From Nostoc sp. TCL240-02 (GTDB taxonomy: Bacteria > Cyanobacteriota > Cyanobacteriia > Cyanobacteriales > Nostocaceae), in contig NZ_CP040094.1 in assembly GCF_013343235.1 (NCBI RefSeq), positions 1,302,501 through 1,366,500 on the forward strand: a DNA stretch of 64,000 bases, written 5' to 3'. The notes under the pieces were generated by a model. The model was not told the DNA's origin, did not search any database, and was given only the letters and a program-made list of their open reading frames with translations. The translations under genes were made by a program, and so were the position numbers. This document shows positions 8,678 to 19,200 of the stretch, piece after piece. Within the stretch, counting starts at the first letter, position 1. Every line of letters begins with the position of its first letter.

Positions 8678-9649
8678 GTGAAAGTGACGCTGATCGTAAT
8701 TTTGGCGGTGGTTCTAGGATTGTTTATGATAGTCGAGATCGGACTGCGATCGCTATTTGGCTTTGGTAATCCCCTAATTTACATTGGTGATGAGCAGATT
8801 GGCTATTTATTGGCTCCTAATCAGCGTACCCGTCGTTTTGGTAATCGTATTGAAATTAATGAGTATTCTATGCGAGGTAGTGCGATAAATAAAACACCCG
8901 CGCCTTCTACGCTGCGAGTTTTACTGTTAGGGGATTCTATTGCGAATGGTGGTTGGTGGACAGATCAGACTAATACAATATCGGCGATCGTGATGCGTTC
9001 TTTAGCATCATCCACTCATCATAATTATCAGGAAGTGGAGGTGCTGAATGCTTCAGCTAACTCTTGGGGGCCAAGGAACGAGTTAGCTTATTTAGAGAAG
9101 TTTAGCAATTTCAACGCCCAAGCAGTAGTCTTATTAATTAACACCGATGATTTGTTTGCTACTCCTCCCACTTCTTTACCGGTAGGACGCCATCGCAACT
9201 ATCCCGATACTAAACCTCCCCTAGCGTTAGTGGAAGTGTGGCAACGTTATATCGTCAAGCAGCAGCCAATTCCTGAAATGAAAGCGGTGCAAAATGAAGC
9301 AGGCGATCGCGTGGGGATTAATTTGGAAGCGATCGGCAAAATTCAAGCCCTGACTCGCCAAAGCAACAGCCAATTTTTACTAGTTATGACTCCCTTACTG
9401 CGAGAAATTGCTGAACCAGGCCCCCGCGATTACGAAATTAAAGCCCGCCAACGCTTGAGCGATTTTACTAAAGCCCAGCAAATTAACTATGTAGATTTTT
9501 TACCGATATTCAATTCAACGAACAACCCGCAAGGTTTGTATCACGATCACATTCACCTCAATTTGCAAGGTAATAAAGTTGTCAGCGAAGTTTTGGAGCG
9601 ATCGCTTTTAGAAATACTGAGGGAGATAGCAATTACTCAGACTGACTAA
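8678..9649 (+). CDS. Membrane-anchored SGNH/GDSL hydrolase-like protein
   Basis: A 323-residue protein with one N-terminal hydrophobic helix (residues about 3-20) that should anchor it in the inner membrane with the rest outside. Block I of SGNH hydrolases appears as LLLGDSIANGG, with the nucleophilic Ser. Near the C-terminus YHDHIHLNLQGN supplies the Asp-x-x-His of block V. The spacing and total length fit the family, which includes esterases, lipases and polysaccharide or peptidoglycan O-acetyl modifying enzymes. The substrate is not evident. The GTG start is chosen because it gives the anchor helix; no upstream ATG is in frame. The gene is monocistronic. Confidence 0.75.
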   Translation: MKVTLIVILAVVLGLFMIVEIGLRSLFGFGNPLIYIGDEQIGYLLAPNQRTRRFGNRIEINEYSMRGSAINKTPAPSTLRVLLLGDSIANGGWWTDQTNTISAIVMRSLASSTHHNYQEVEVLNASANSWGPRNELAYLEKFSNFNAQAVVLLINTDDLFATPPTSLPVGRHRNYPDTKPPLALVEVWQRYIVKQQPIPEMKAVQNEAGDRVGINLEAIGKIQALTRQSNSQFLLVMTPLLREIAEPGPRDYEIKARQRLSDFTKAQQINYVDFLPIFNSTNNPQGLYHDHIHLNLQGNKVVSEVLERSLLEILREIAITQTD

Positions 9650-9886
9650 AGTCGTCAATTCTACCAGAAAATATTTGTATTGAGTGATTTTCCACTCATG
9701 AAAATTAATTTATATAGTTTGTTTAGTACTGACTATCTTAACAGAGTAGTAACTTTAATAGTTAAAATAATTATTAATTTAAATTAAATCAGACAATCTT
9801 CTATAACTTGAACACTAGCTATCCAAATAATACTTAACCTTAAATTAAAAAAATGATTAAGTGCAGTTATTTATTATATTAGAAAA

Positions 9887-11011
9887 TTAAATAATATGTT
9901 TAAAGATTACTTTTAATAAATCTCCTTGTGTAAAAGGCTTAGTTAAATAGCCTGATGCTTTGACCATCTTAGCTTTAGCTCTATCTATAAATCCTACTTT
10001 TTCTGACACCAGAATTACAGGTGTATTTTTAAAATGTGAGTGTTTACGCAGCAAAGAGCAGAGTTCATATCCGTCTAAATTAGGCATCGAAATATCCAAC
10101 AAAATGATGTCGGGTTTTGTGTGAACAATCTGCATTAAAGCTTTTAAAGAATCGGTGACTCCCACAACACAAAAGGTTTGCTCATCTAAATAACTTTGAA
10201 TAGTATTCAACACCGTAGGACTGTCATCAATACAAAAGATTGTGTAAATTTTTTTGTCTACACGAGGTTCAGTAATTCGCTGATCACTATGTTCATTAGT
10301 ATTAATAGAGTAGACTGGTGTTCTATAACCGTTTGTTCTAAAAGAGTTTGGTCTACTTTTGTTCTTAGATTTTAGCTCATTGATTTTGAACAATTCTGAC
10401 GAGTGTGATTGAGAAGTTAGCGAAGTCTTACAATCAGCCGCTTCTCGACGTTCGCGCAGCGTGTCGCAGACAGAGGCTACGCCAGCGCTTTGGGGCGTTT
10501 GACATCGTTCAACCAGTAAGCGGAGATTCAGATGACAAAACTTTGGCATGTCATCTAGAAAGCTTTCAGGAATAAATTCATAACTCCCCTCTTCTAAGTT
10601 TAGAAATGACTCCAGAACTTCTAGCGCCAACTGCTCTATCAGCATCGCCGCTTGAAAGGGACTGATATATTTCTGATTAACTAACCAACAAATAGCCAAA
10701 TAATCTGGGTTCGGTATTGCCTGATTTTCAATCCCAGTTTCAAATATCGCCCGTAACTGTTCGTGAATTTCACGAGGGAGAGTAGAAATTTGCTGACTCA
10801 AGCGTTGCAAATTTCTGTAAAGTGGCTCAAACATTTTCTCTGAGTAGCAGGCATAAATTAGTTTACCTTCATCTACATATATTGACCAAGAGCCTGATGT
10901 GCTAAACACCTGCAAACAACCAGTAACAGACTTACCAGTGATTTTTTTCAACAAAGATAAAGGCTGGAGCTTTTGAAAAAATCTGTATCTATTAATCGGA
11001 AGTGTCTTCAT
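9887..11011 (-). CDS. PatA-like response regulator (PATAN/DUF4388 plus receiver)
   Basis: A 374-residue two-domain protein. Residues about 1-180 match the PATAN (DUF4388-type) domain found in PatA of heterocystous cyanobacteria and in regulators of motility and differentiation. Residues 256-374 form a CheY-like receiver: acidic pair FCIDDSP, phospho-acceptor Asp306 in ILLDISMPNLDG, and Lys358 in YLTKPF. It has no DNA-binding output, so it probably acts through protein contacts. The length is close to PatA (about 380), but cyanobacteria have several paralogues and I do not claim the pattern-formation gene itself. The linker near residues 175-195 (AGVASVCDTLRERREA) is encoded by a small repeat. 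No cognate kinase is adjacent. Confidence 0.85.
   Translation of the reverse strand: MKTLPINRYRFFQKLQPLSLLKKITGKSVTGCLQVFSTSGSWSIYVDEGKLIYACYSEKMFEPLYRNLQRLSQQISTLPREIHEQLRAIFETGIENQAIPNPDYLAICWLVNQKYISPFQAAMLIEQLALEVLESFLNLEEGSYEFIPESFLDDMPKFCHLNLRLLVERCQTPQSAGVASVCDTLRERREAADCKTSLTSQSHSSELFKINELKSKNKSRPNSFRTNGYRTPVYSINTNEHSDQRITEPRVDKKIYTIFCIDDSPTVLNTIQSYLDEQTFCVVGVTDSLKALMQIVHTKPDIILLDISMPNLDGYELCSLLRKHSHFKNTPVILVSEKVGFIDRAKAKMVKASGYLTKPFTQGDLLKVIFKHII
10436..10492. repeat. Small interspersed repeat in the linker of the PatA-like gene
   Basis: This GC-rich segment, containing CGTTCGCGCAGCGTGTCGC and GGCTACGCCAGCGCT, is typical of the short interspersed repeats of Nostoc genomes and differs from its AT-rich surroundings. 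It is read in frame and forms part of the interdomain linker, a place where extra residues are easily tolerated. Borders are approximate. Confidence 0.55.
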
Positions 11012-12325
11012 TGGGATAGCTCTGGAATAAAATTAACATTGCAGGTAAAATTAGTGAATTACCTTTTCGGAATTCACTGCGACTTGGTTGAAAGCACTAT
11101 CAGATAAATATAGCGGTCACATTTGAGTTAGTACAGAGATTCCACACCCCCCAACTCTTAATTAACCAATCTCTGTTAAGCTAGAAAGCACGAATTACAA
11201 CTAAACCAATCCATATTATTGCCCAATAGCAAAATGGCCCGACTGGTTGCCAGGATATAGTATTTCAAAAACTAGATTGGTTTTCTGTATCTTTTGCTAA
11301 TCTAGACAATCTAACAGTAACTCAAGTGCAACAGATAGACTATTGGCTCTCGCCCATCAGTCACAAAAGTATCATAGTTATCCGTATCTAGTAGCCTAAA
11401 ATTGCAGATACTTTTGTTCTCTTAGAAAAGTTTTTTTTGCCCCTCATGCTCAAGTTTGAAGCAATCAAAATCTCCAGTGCTATAGACGGAAAAGCTCTTC
11501 TATCAAGGCTTTTATGGATTAATTCAGCAATGAAGAGCAATGTTTTGGTCGCCATAACTAAAGTTGTCAGGTACTTTTGCTAGAAGTTTATTCTTGAGGG
11601 AAACTTCATCAAGAGAAAAAGTATTATTAAAAACTAAGCATTCAAAAAGCCCAATGTCTTACTTAGGTCTTGAGCTTGTAGAGCAACTCTTAGTGTTGGG
11701 ATTGGGCAAAACTACCAATTGCACAACAAGAATGGGAAACCTCCGACCAAGGATGAGTTAGCTGGCAATTGTCGCCATAATGGTGTGTGGTGAGATGCAC
11801 AGGCGACCAAACCAGCAGAAGAGAATCTCTTCATAAGTACTGGAAACGGGTTCTAATGTTGTTTAAGGCGAAATATTCACCCGGCACAATTTGAAGTGAC
11901 AAATTCAAGAACCTACAGCGAAATTCTTGATTAGTAGTACATACCTGCAAAATAGCTATTTCCTAGCTAGATGGTAGATAACAAGTAACGTACTCACTAA
12001 AATTTAGATTACTATAATTTTCAAAAAAAGTTAGAAGAAATATCTAAACTTCATGATAAATCAGTAAAGTAACCATGAGAACTAATTAATATTATCTTTC
12101 AGTATTTTTTTGCTCTAATATCCGGGAAGATTAAAAATGTACAGTAAAAGATAATTTTGCCTGCTTATTTAATTACACTTAATAGATAACTGAATCATTT
12201 TATAATAGCAATTTAACCGAAGAATCTCAAGCTTTAAAAGTCACCAATATAAATAAAAAATTGCCTGCGTAGGCGTAACCCGTCGTAAATATTGCATTCA
12301 TTAACCCATAAAGTATATGTAGTAA
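11012..12325. other. Long intergenic region, possibly decayed coding remnants
   Basis: About 1.3 kb without a convincing gene. Short open stretches exist on both strands, for example one of about 30 codons near 11236-11390 reading like DWFSVSFANLDNLTVTQ, and a 65-codon stretch at 11564-11761, but neither has a recognisable family or credible start. Stops interrupt all frames. A pair of complementary six-base motifs (GTCGCC/GGCGAC) occurs near 11770-11810. It may be remnants of a lost gene or element; nothing more can be supported. Confidence 0.35.
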
Positions 12326-12354
12326 AAAGACGCAAAGAATTTCTTTGCGTCTTT
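12326..12354 (-). terminator. Rho-independent terminator of the DUF4149-like membrane gene
   Basis: AAAGACGCAAAG and CTTTGCGTCTTT form a perfect 12-pair stem. Read on the minus strand the stem is followed by a short T run (TCTTTTTACT), as in an intrinsic terminator. It lies about 50 bases past the stop of the minus-strand gene ending at 12405. Confidence 0.75.
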
Positions 12355-12404
12355 GGTGTGAGATTTATAAGTAAATATTCTCACCGTTATAATTCTCCAT
12401 CTAC

Positions 12405-12896
12405 TTAAACTTGCTCCCGCCAGCACCAGCTTAAAAGTGTGCCACCAGCCACCAACTTAACTACTTCCAGTACCCAATAACTACCGTGTAGTAAATTCAT
12501 TGTCGATGGAATAGCAGCCGCTGCTTCAAATAGGTTTAGCTGAACTCCTACGGCGCACATTTGCGGAGTTAAGAAATAAGTGTCAAGCACAGCTATAGTT
12601 AGCAGCAGTCCAGATAAAATAATACTGCCAATGCGCCAGTGATATTGGGTTTTACCCAAAGCTAATGCCCCTGTCAGTACTACAGCAGCAGACAATAATT
12701 CCATCCGATTGAAGTTCCAAAAAATCGTATAGCCTGCTGTTGTAAAACCAGCTTGACTCATCATGCCAGAAAGATAAAGGCTAGGCATAATTACCCAGTC
12801 TAAAACTAAACTAGCACTGAGCCAAAAGCCCAAAGTTAATATTATAGCGGTTTGCCAAATTGGTCGTTTGAATTCAAGGCTAGAAATAGCAGTCAT
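12405..12896 (-). CDS. Four-helix integral membrane protein, DUF4149-like
   Basis: A 163-residue hydrophobic protein with about four transmembrane helices (residues about 15-38, 55-75, 83-105 and 135-155). The third Met-initiated segment MTAISSLEF is chosen as start; the 22 upstream codons (IFLVKLLVKLETKKYN) look like non-coding leader. The pattern resembles DUF4149-type membrane proteins, but the assignment is only by overall shape. There are no catalytic motifs; two cysteines (MCAVG, SWCW) are present. It is monocistronic and ends at a clear terminator. Function unknown. Confidence 0.7.
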   Translation of the reverse strand: MTAISSLEFKRPIWQTAIILTLGFWLSASLVLDWVIMPSLYLSGMMSQAGFTTAGYTIFWNFNRMELLSAAVVLTGALALGKTQYHWRIGSIILSGLLLTIAVLDTYFLTPQMCAVGVQLNLFEAAAAIPSTMNLLHGSYWVLEVVKLVAGGTLLSWCWREQV

Positions 12897-13098
12897 AAAA
12901 TAATTGCGTGTGTTGTATTTCTTAGTTTCTAACTTCACCAGCAGTTTGACAAGAAATATCAACTAACCTTTACAAAGCGACTTATCTTAATTGATTCTTA
13001 ATCCAACCCCAAGATTTCTTAAACTTAATTGAGAAATATTAAGATATTTTAAAAAATAATTTAATAGATTTTGATTTTTAATAAATACTCAATTTTTC

Positions 13099-13130
13099 TT
13101 GAGTTTCCAGTCTCTGGTTGGAAACTCAAA
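13099..13130. terminator. Hairpin downstream of the adenylate cyclase gene
   Basis: GAGTTTCC and GGAAACTC pair in an eight-base stem, extended by A/T pairs, 30 bases past the stop of the minus-strand cyclase gene. It is not followed by a clean T run on the minus strand, so it may stabilise the 3' end or act as a weak terminator. Confidence 0.45.
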
Positions 13131-13158
13131 AAAGATGATAATTAGTGGTTCGATTTCG

Positions 13159-15744
13159 TTATTTCTCTTGAAATGTCCAGACACCTTCATCCCAATCTGA
13201 CTCTGTTGGAGGTGATTGTAACCAATGCTGACAACGTAAAAGATGCAACATAGCAGCTTTATCTTGGTTGTCTGCTGCTAAAACTAGGGCAAATTCAGCC
13301 CTAGCACGGTTGAAATCGCGTTTGAGATAATACTCGCGTCCTTTGTGATAATGCTCAATCACTTGCAATTTTTCGCTTTCAATCGGGTTGGAACGTAAAC
13401 CGAGTAATTCATATATAGCTACTGGCTCATTTCTGCCTTTGACACGAATGTAATCTAGTTCCCTAGCCCATATATGATCTTGGCAGGGTTTAAAAGTGTT
13501 ATGGCTAATAATAATGTCGCAACCATACTGTTTACTAACACTTTCTAATCGAGAGCCAAGATTAACACCATCACCAATGGCGGTAAATTCCATCCGTTTA
13601 CTAGAGCCAATATTCCCACTAATCACGGTATCTGAGTTGATACCAATGCCGATTTTAATTCTGGGTTTATCATCTACATAGCGACGTTGATTAAATTCGT
13701 GCAGGCGATGGCGCATTTCTAAGGATGTTTGCACTGCCATCCAAGCGTGTTCTTCTAATGCAAGAGGAGAACCAAACACAGCCATAATCGCATCGCCGAT
13801 GTATTTGTCAAGAGTGCCTTTATGTTTAAAGACTGCCTCCACCATTGATTCAAAGTATTCATTGAGCATACTTACCACTTCTTCTGCTTCCAAATTTTCT
13901 GTCAAAGTGGTGTAGCCGCGAATATCAGAAAATAAAATCGAAACTTCTTTGCGATCGCCTCCTAGTTTAGCATCATCTAATTTCAGCAATTCTTCCGCTA
14001 ATTCCTGGGTCATGTAGCGGTACATGGTACTTTTGAGCCGCTTTTCATCACTGATATCTTCCATCACCACCAGCGCCCCCCGGACTTGCTCGTTGTCGCT
14101 GGCATCGGCAATTGTGTTAATGGATAAATTAATACTGTGCTGTTCTGTACCAGTTGTTATGAGTGTACGATCGGGATAATATTGCTGGCGACCTTTTAAG
14201 TCAACTGCATGTAAAGCATCTTGGTACCACTTGCTAAAGTCACCTTCTTTGATGCCGATGACATCATTAACTAATTTCCCTTCTAAACGGTCATCTATTC
14301 CCAGTCCTAGCAAACGTTGGGCACTTTCATTAGCGGCGATAATTAACCCAGCTTTATCAGTGGAAACCACTCCATTGGAAAGACTACGCAGAATATCTCG
14401 TTGCATTTGTTCTTGTTGCTTGACTGTGGCAAACAACTGGGCATTTTGTAGCGCTACTCCCGCTTGAATATTAAAAGCTTCCATGAATTCTTCATCGTTG
14501 CGGTCAAAGCTAGCTTGGAAGCAATCGGGAGCTTTGGGCCAATCAGCTGGATTATAAGCGGGAAAATCACCAGTTTTCTTTTTATTTACGAGTTGGGTAA
14601 CGCCAATCAGTTGTTGATCGGCGTTAAATACTGGCATACAAAGTAAGCTACAGGTACGATAGCCATTTTGCTGATCGAGTTGTTTGGCTGTATCAGAGTC
14701 AGGATCGTCGTACAAATCAAAGGCAATATTCAGTTTTTTGCCAGAAGCCGCTACTATACCCGCAAAGCCTTTACCTACAGGGACTCGTAATTCTTTAGTT
14801 GAACCATCATCCTGAGTGATTTTCGTCCACAATTCATGGCGCTCGTGGTCTATTAACCATAGTGTACTGCGATCGGCATTCATCAGTTCCTTGGCTTCAT
14901 CCATCACCCGCTTCAGGGTGTCTTCTAAGTCGAGGCTGCTTTGAGAGAGGGACTTGATGGCCTTCATTAGCGCCGCCACTGCTCTTTGTTTTTGGGTGGC
15001 GACATAAAAAGAGCGCGAGGATTCTAAAATTAGGCGAATTGAAGGGGCAAATTCTTGAAATAATTGTTCGTCACAAGAGAGAAAACCTTTGGTATCAACA
15101 CGTTCGGCAAGGGGAGCGGCGTGATTATTGCCAGATTTTAATTTATTCAGTAATTGTACTACTGCAACTAACTGTCCATGTTCATTTAACAGTGGCAAAG
15201 CCAGCATAGTGTAAGTGCGGTAGCCAGTTCTTTTTTCTTGTTCTTGGGCAAAATGCGATCGCGGATCGTAATAAAAATCAAAAGGAATATTGATAACTTG
15301 TTTGAAAGTGGCGACTTCCCCAGCAATGCCTTTATCGGCGGGGATACGAATTTCTAAAGAGCGATCGCCTTCCCCCTCAGCTAAAATAGACCAAAGTTCT
15401 TGTTTTTCTTCATCCAATAAAAATATCGTTGTCCGGTCTGCCCCCAGTAATTCCCCGGTTTTCAGGGTAATCGAATGTAACATTTCTTGCAGAAGAGTTT
15501 CAAACCCCTGAGAATCAAGCATTGATAGGGTTTGATGGACAATCTGTAATTTTTGCTCGACATCTTGAACGACCTGCTTAAAAGTATCCTGAGTCAGGGG
15601 AGCAAGAAAGGTAGAAAAATTTCCTTTTCTTGTGGCTAGAGCGCCCACAGGAGCAGAATTTGTTTGTAATTCGAGGTTTTCTTGGTTGTGAACACCAATA
15701 ATCAAATCGGTGGTTTCCCCATAACTTCCTTGATACACTGACAT
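13159..15744 (-). CDS. cyaB1: Adenylate cyclase, GAF-GAF-PAS-class III cyclase (CyaB1-like)
   Basis: An 861-residue cytosolic enzyme that makes cAMP from ATP. Domains in order: GAF-A about 75-245, GAF-B about 265-440, PAS about 445-575, class III cyclase about 595-775, then a helical TPR-like tail. Both GAF domains carry the NK...F...DE signature of cyclic-nucleotide-binding GAFs. In the catalytic domain Asp607 (FSDIRGYT) and Asp651 bind metal, Lys647 and Thr721 (EFTAIGDG) match adenine-selecting residues, and Arg732 is the transition-state residue. Length and order match Anabaena CyaB1 (about 859 residues), in which cAMP binding to GAF activates the enzyme. A homodimer is expected. All catalytic residues are present. 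The gene is monocistronic. Confidence 0.93.
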   Translation of the reverse strand: MSVYQGSYGETTDLIIGVHNQENLELQTNSAPVGALATRKGNFSTFLAPLTQDTFKQVVQDVEQKLQIVHQTLSMLDSQGFETLLQEMLHSITLKTGELLGADRTTIFLLDEEKQELWSILAEGEGDRSLEIRIPADKGIAGEVATFKQVINIPFDFYYDPRSHFAQEQEKRTGYRTYTMLALPLLNEHGQLVAVVQLLNKLKSGNNHAAPLAERVDTKGFLSCDEQLFQEFAPSIRLILESSRSFYVATQKQRAVAALMKAIKSLSQSSLDLEDTLKRVMDEAKELMNADRSTLWLIDHERHELWTKITQDDGSTKELRVPVGKGFAGIVAASGKKLNIAFDLYDDPDSDTAKQLDQQNGYRTCSLLCMPVFNADQQLIGVTQLVNKKKTGDFPAYNPADWPKAPDCFQASFDRNDEEFMEAFNIQAGVALQNAQLFATVKQQEQMQRDILRSLSNGVVSTDKAGLIIAANESAQRLLGLGIDDRLEGKLVNDVIGIKEGDFSKWYQDALHAVDLKGRQQYYPDRTLITTGTEQHSINLSINTIADASDNEQVRGALVVMEDISDEKRLKSTMYRYMTQELAEELLKLDDAKLGGDRKEVSILFSDIRGYTTLTENLEAEEVVSMLNEYFESMVEAVFKHKGTLDKYIGDAIMAVFGSPLALEEHAWMAVQTSLEMRHRLHEFNQRRYVDDKPRIKIGIGINSDTVISGNIGSSKRMEFTAIGDGVNLGSRLESVSKQYGCDIIISHNTFKPCQDHIWARELDYIRVKGRNEPVAIYELLGLRSNPIESEKLQVIEHYHKGREYYLKRDFNRARAEFALVLAADNQDKAAMLHLLRCQHWLQSPPTESDWDEGVWTFQEK

Positions 15745-16214
15745 AACTGGTATTTTATATAGCAGGATGAGATTTTAAATTTAAGAATGCGATGAAATTT
15801 ATGTAAGTTGTGCTAAAAGCAACAATGCCTTGATATTATCCATAGTTTAATCGCTTGTTTAGCTAGCGTCATCCTGTGAATCAGGGTGGAAGTTAATTAT
15901 CAACAACCATATCTTGACCAGAACCCCTTCCAACTGACGCATACAGATGATGAATAGAGGGTCAGACCCCTGATTTAAACGATAAAACAATATTGTCTGC
16001 ATCCCGTACTGAGCAGATCCAGGCCTCTCTTTGAGATGCTACGCGAACAAAGTAGGGCTAGTAGTCTGTCCCATTAAATATAATGGGTGAACTCATTCTT
16101 AGCTTTTCTTCCTTTGCGCTCTTTGCGTCCTACTCTGCGGGAAGCCGCTCCGCGTCTATGCGGTTCGTTCTTTTATCCCTCAAAATCAAATTGACAGACC
16201 ACTAGAGCCGTTGA
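15745..16214. other. Intergenic region with dispersed repeats
   Basis: About 470 bases between two same-strand signalling genes. It holds a GC-rich insertion (GGGAAGCCGCTCCGCGTCT, about 16140-16158) interrupting a TTTGCG...GCGGTTC stretch of a type common in Nostoc intergenic DNA. A GGGTCAGACCC palindrome lies near 15959. No gene is seen; the cyclase promoter should lie at its left end. Confidence 0.4.
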
Positions 16215-19200
16215 CTACAAACTTTTAATTAATGATCCGATCGCCTTTACCAATTCTTCTGGATCTACAGGTTTGGAAATATGCTGTTGAAATCCGGCTG
16301 CGATCGCTTGCCGAGAATCCATCTCTCCAGCATAGGCTGTTAGAGCGATCGCGGGAATTGTCCCACCTTTCTCTGGTTCCAGACTCCTGATCTGTCGCAT
16401 CAGCATATAACCATCCATTTCTGGCATCCCAATATCGCTAATAATCAAATTTGGCTGGGATTGACTCAGTGCAGTTAAAGCTGCAATGGCTGAGGCTACA
16501 GCTGTCACCGTTGCACCATATTGCTCCAGCATGAAAGGTAAAAATTCTCGCATATCTGCATCATCATCGACCACGAGAATATTTAAGCCAGATAAAGGTA
16601 AGGACTGATCTGGCAGCAGTGAGGAGGTATTTATTTTATCTTTGATTCCTTTACTTTCATCCTGTAAACATGGAAGTCGGACGGTGAAAGTTGCTCCTTT
16701 TTCTTCACCCAGGCTTTCTACTTGCACAGTTCCGCCGTGAAGTTCAACAAGATGCCGGACGATCGCTAATCCTAAACCTAAACCGCCAAATTTCCGGGTT
16801 GTGGCTCCATCTGCTTGACGGAAATAATCAAAGACATAAGGTAAGAACTCAGGTACAATCCCTTTACCTGTATCAGTTACGCAGATTTGTACCTGTGAGC
16901 CAACTTGCTCTAATTTAATTGTTACCTGTCCTCTATTAGGAGTAAACTTAATTGCATTGGAAAGAATATTCCAAATGACTTGTTGCAATCGATTGCCATC
17001 ACCTAAAACTTGCCCGACACCAGATTCAAAAATTGTCTCAATCTCGATGGACTTAGCCTGTGCTGATAAACGTACTGTTTCGATCGCAGCTTCAATGACT
17101 GATACCAAATTAATGGGGCCGAAATTGAGGTTGAGTTTACCCTGAAGGATACGGGAAACATCAAGCAAATCTTCAATTAATTGGGTTTGTAATTTGGCAT
17201 TGCGCTCAATAGTTTCGAGGGCGCGATCGCTTGTTGCTTGGTCAAGTTTGCGACTCCGCATCAGCTTTGTCCAACCCAGAATGGGGTTAAGCGGTGTTCT
17301 CAATTCATGGGATAGCACAGCTAAAAATTCATCTTTGATGCGGTTTGCTGATTCTGCAGCGTTTCGCGCTGTTCGTTCCGCTTCGTAAAGGTGGGCACGA
17401 GCGATCGCTTGGGCGCATTGTTGAGCAACAGCCAAGATAAAGGCTTGATCCTCTCCACTAAGTAGTTGAAGTTGGTCAAATCCTAAAGTGACACCTCCCA
17501 CTGCCGAACCTTCCACCATCAAGGGAATAGAAATCCAGGCATCAATATCGTATTGGGCGTAAGCTTCAGCTAGATGAGGATAACGAGCCATTCTATTTTG
17601 CTTCGATTCAATCCAAGTAGGTTGCCCAGTCCGCACAGCTTCGGCTAAAGGGGAAGGTGAATCAATAGAAAAATGCCGCCAAGCTTCTACCAAATCTTGG
17701 TTATAACCAACCGTCTGCACAATTTCTAGTTCAGTCTTGTTTTCATTTAGTAAGGCAACGAGGGCAGAATTCGCTCCCAAGGCAGCCATACTCTGCTCTA
17801 CAATGACCTCAGAGACTTGGGCTGGTGTCAGCGATTCTGAAAGGGCAGCCGTAATGGATTGGAGACGGGCAATGCGCTCTAGGGCTATTTCTGCCGTTTT
17901 TTGGGCTTGCTGCGCTTCTTGGTAAAGGCGGGCATTATCGATGGCGATCGCCGCTCGATGGGCAATATCTTCAGCTAGTGACAAGTCAGATGTGCTGTAA
18001 CGACGTTCTGATTCCGATGTAAAAAAGGAAATTGCACCAAAAATTCTTTCACGTGCCATTAAGGGTAACATTATACAGGACTTTAAACCAATTTCACGTA
18101 TAATCCTTAGATGTTCTGCATTTTGGATGCCTTTTGCTAATAGTGCATCTGAGATTTCAGTTACCATTTCAGGAATTCCTGTACGCAGTACTTTCGGCAC
18201 ACCTCCCGGTTCATCCAACTTTCTCGGATAATGCTGATGAAGTTCCCAACCGAGTTTAACTTTCTCTGGATCTCGGTGAGCAACTGCTACCCGATTAATT
18301 GATTGGTTGTCTTGTAGCAGATCAACGCTACACCAATCAGCAAAGTAAGGCACAACTAAGTTTGCCACACTTGCTAGCGTGTTTTCGTAATTGAGGGAAG
18401 AAGCCAAGGTTGCACTGACTTGAGCTAAAAATGCTGCTTGTTGCTGATCGGTTTCTGCTTCTTGTCGCGCGGTTTGCTCTTGAATAAGTTGGATACGTTC
18501 GGCTTCAGCTTGTTTGCGATCTGTGATATCAAGTACAATGCCACTCATGTGTGTAGCTTTACCTACTTCGTTGAAAAAGGCTTTTCCCCGGCAGGCTAGG
18601 TAGCGGATACTGCTGTCATCCCAAATAATTCGATATTCTAAATCATGCTCTACGCCTTCGTTAATCGCTCGGCTCAACGATTGAGCCAGCAATGGGCTAT
18701 CATCTGGATGCAGACGAGCTAAGATGGATTCAAAGGTTGCAACAAAAGTTTCAGGTGTTAACCCAAATAGTTGATAAATCTGCTGATCCCAGTTAAACAA
18801 ATCATTGGCAATATCCCAACTCCAAACACCAATTTTGCCAGATTTTAATGCCAGGTTAAGCTGTTCTTGACTGTTCTCTAAACCTTGATAAAGACGAGCA
18901 TTTTCTAGAGAAATAGCAATTTGAACTGTCAAAATCTCTAGTACGGAAAGTTTTTCCTGTGTAAAGGCGCTGGGGATAAGATTGTTTTCCAAATATAAAA
19001 TACCAAGTAATTTCGACTGACGCGCGATCGGTAAACAAAGTACAGATTTAGGTTGTTTCTGGATTACATACTCATCTCCAGAAAACATATTTTGCTCAGT
19101 AGCATTCTGCAAAATCACTGTTTCTTGAGTTTGCTGAACATAATTCAGCATTGATTGCGGAATAACTTGTGAAATTTCGCCATCAAATGCGGGTCGAGAA

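Noticed and set aside
11564..11761. 65-codon open frame on the plus strand
   Set aside because: No ribosome-binding site, no recognisable domain, and surrounded by stops in a decayed-looking stretch.
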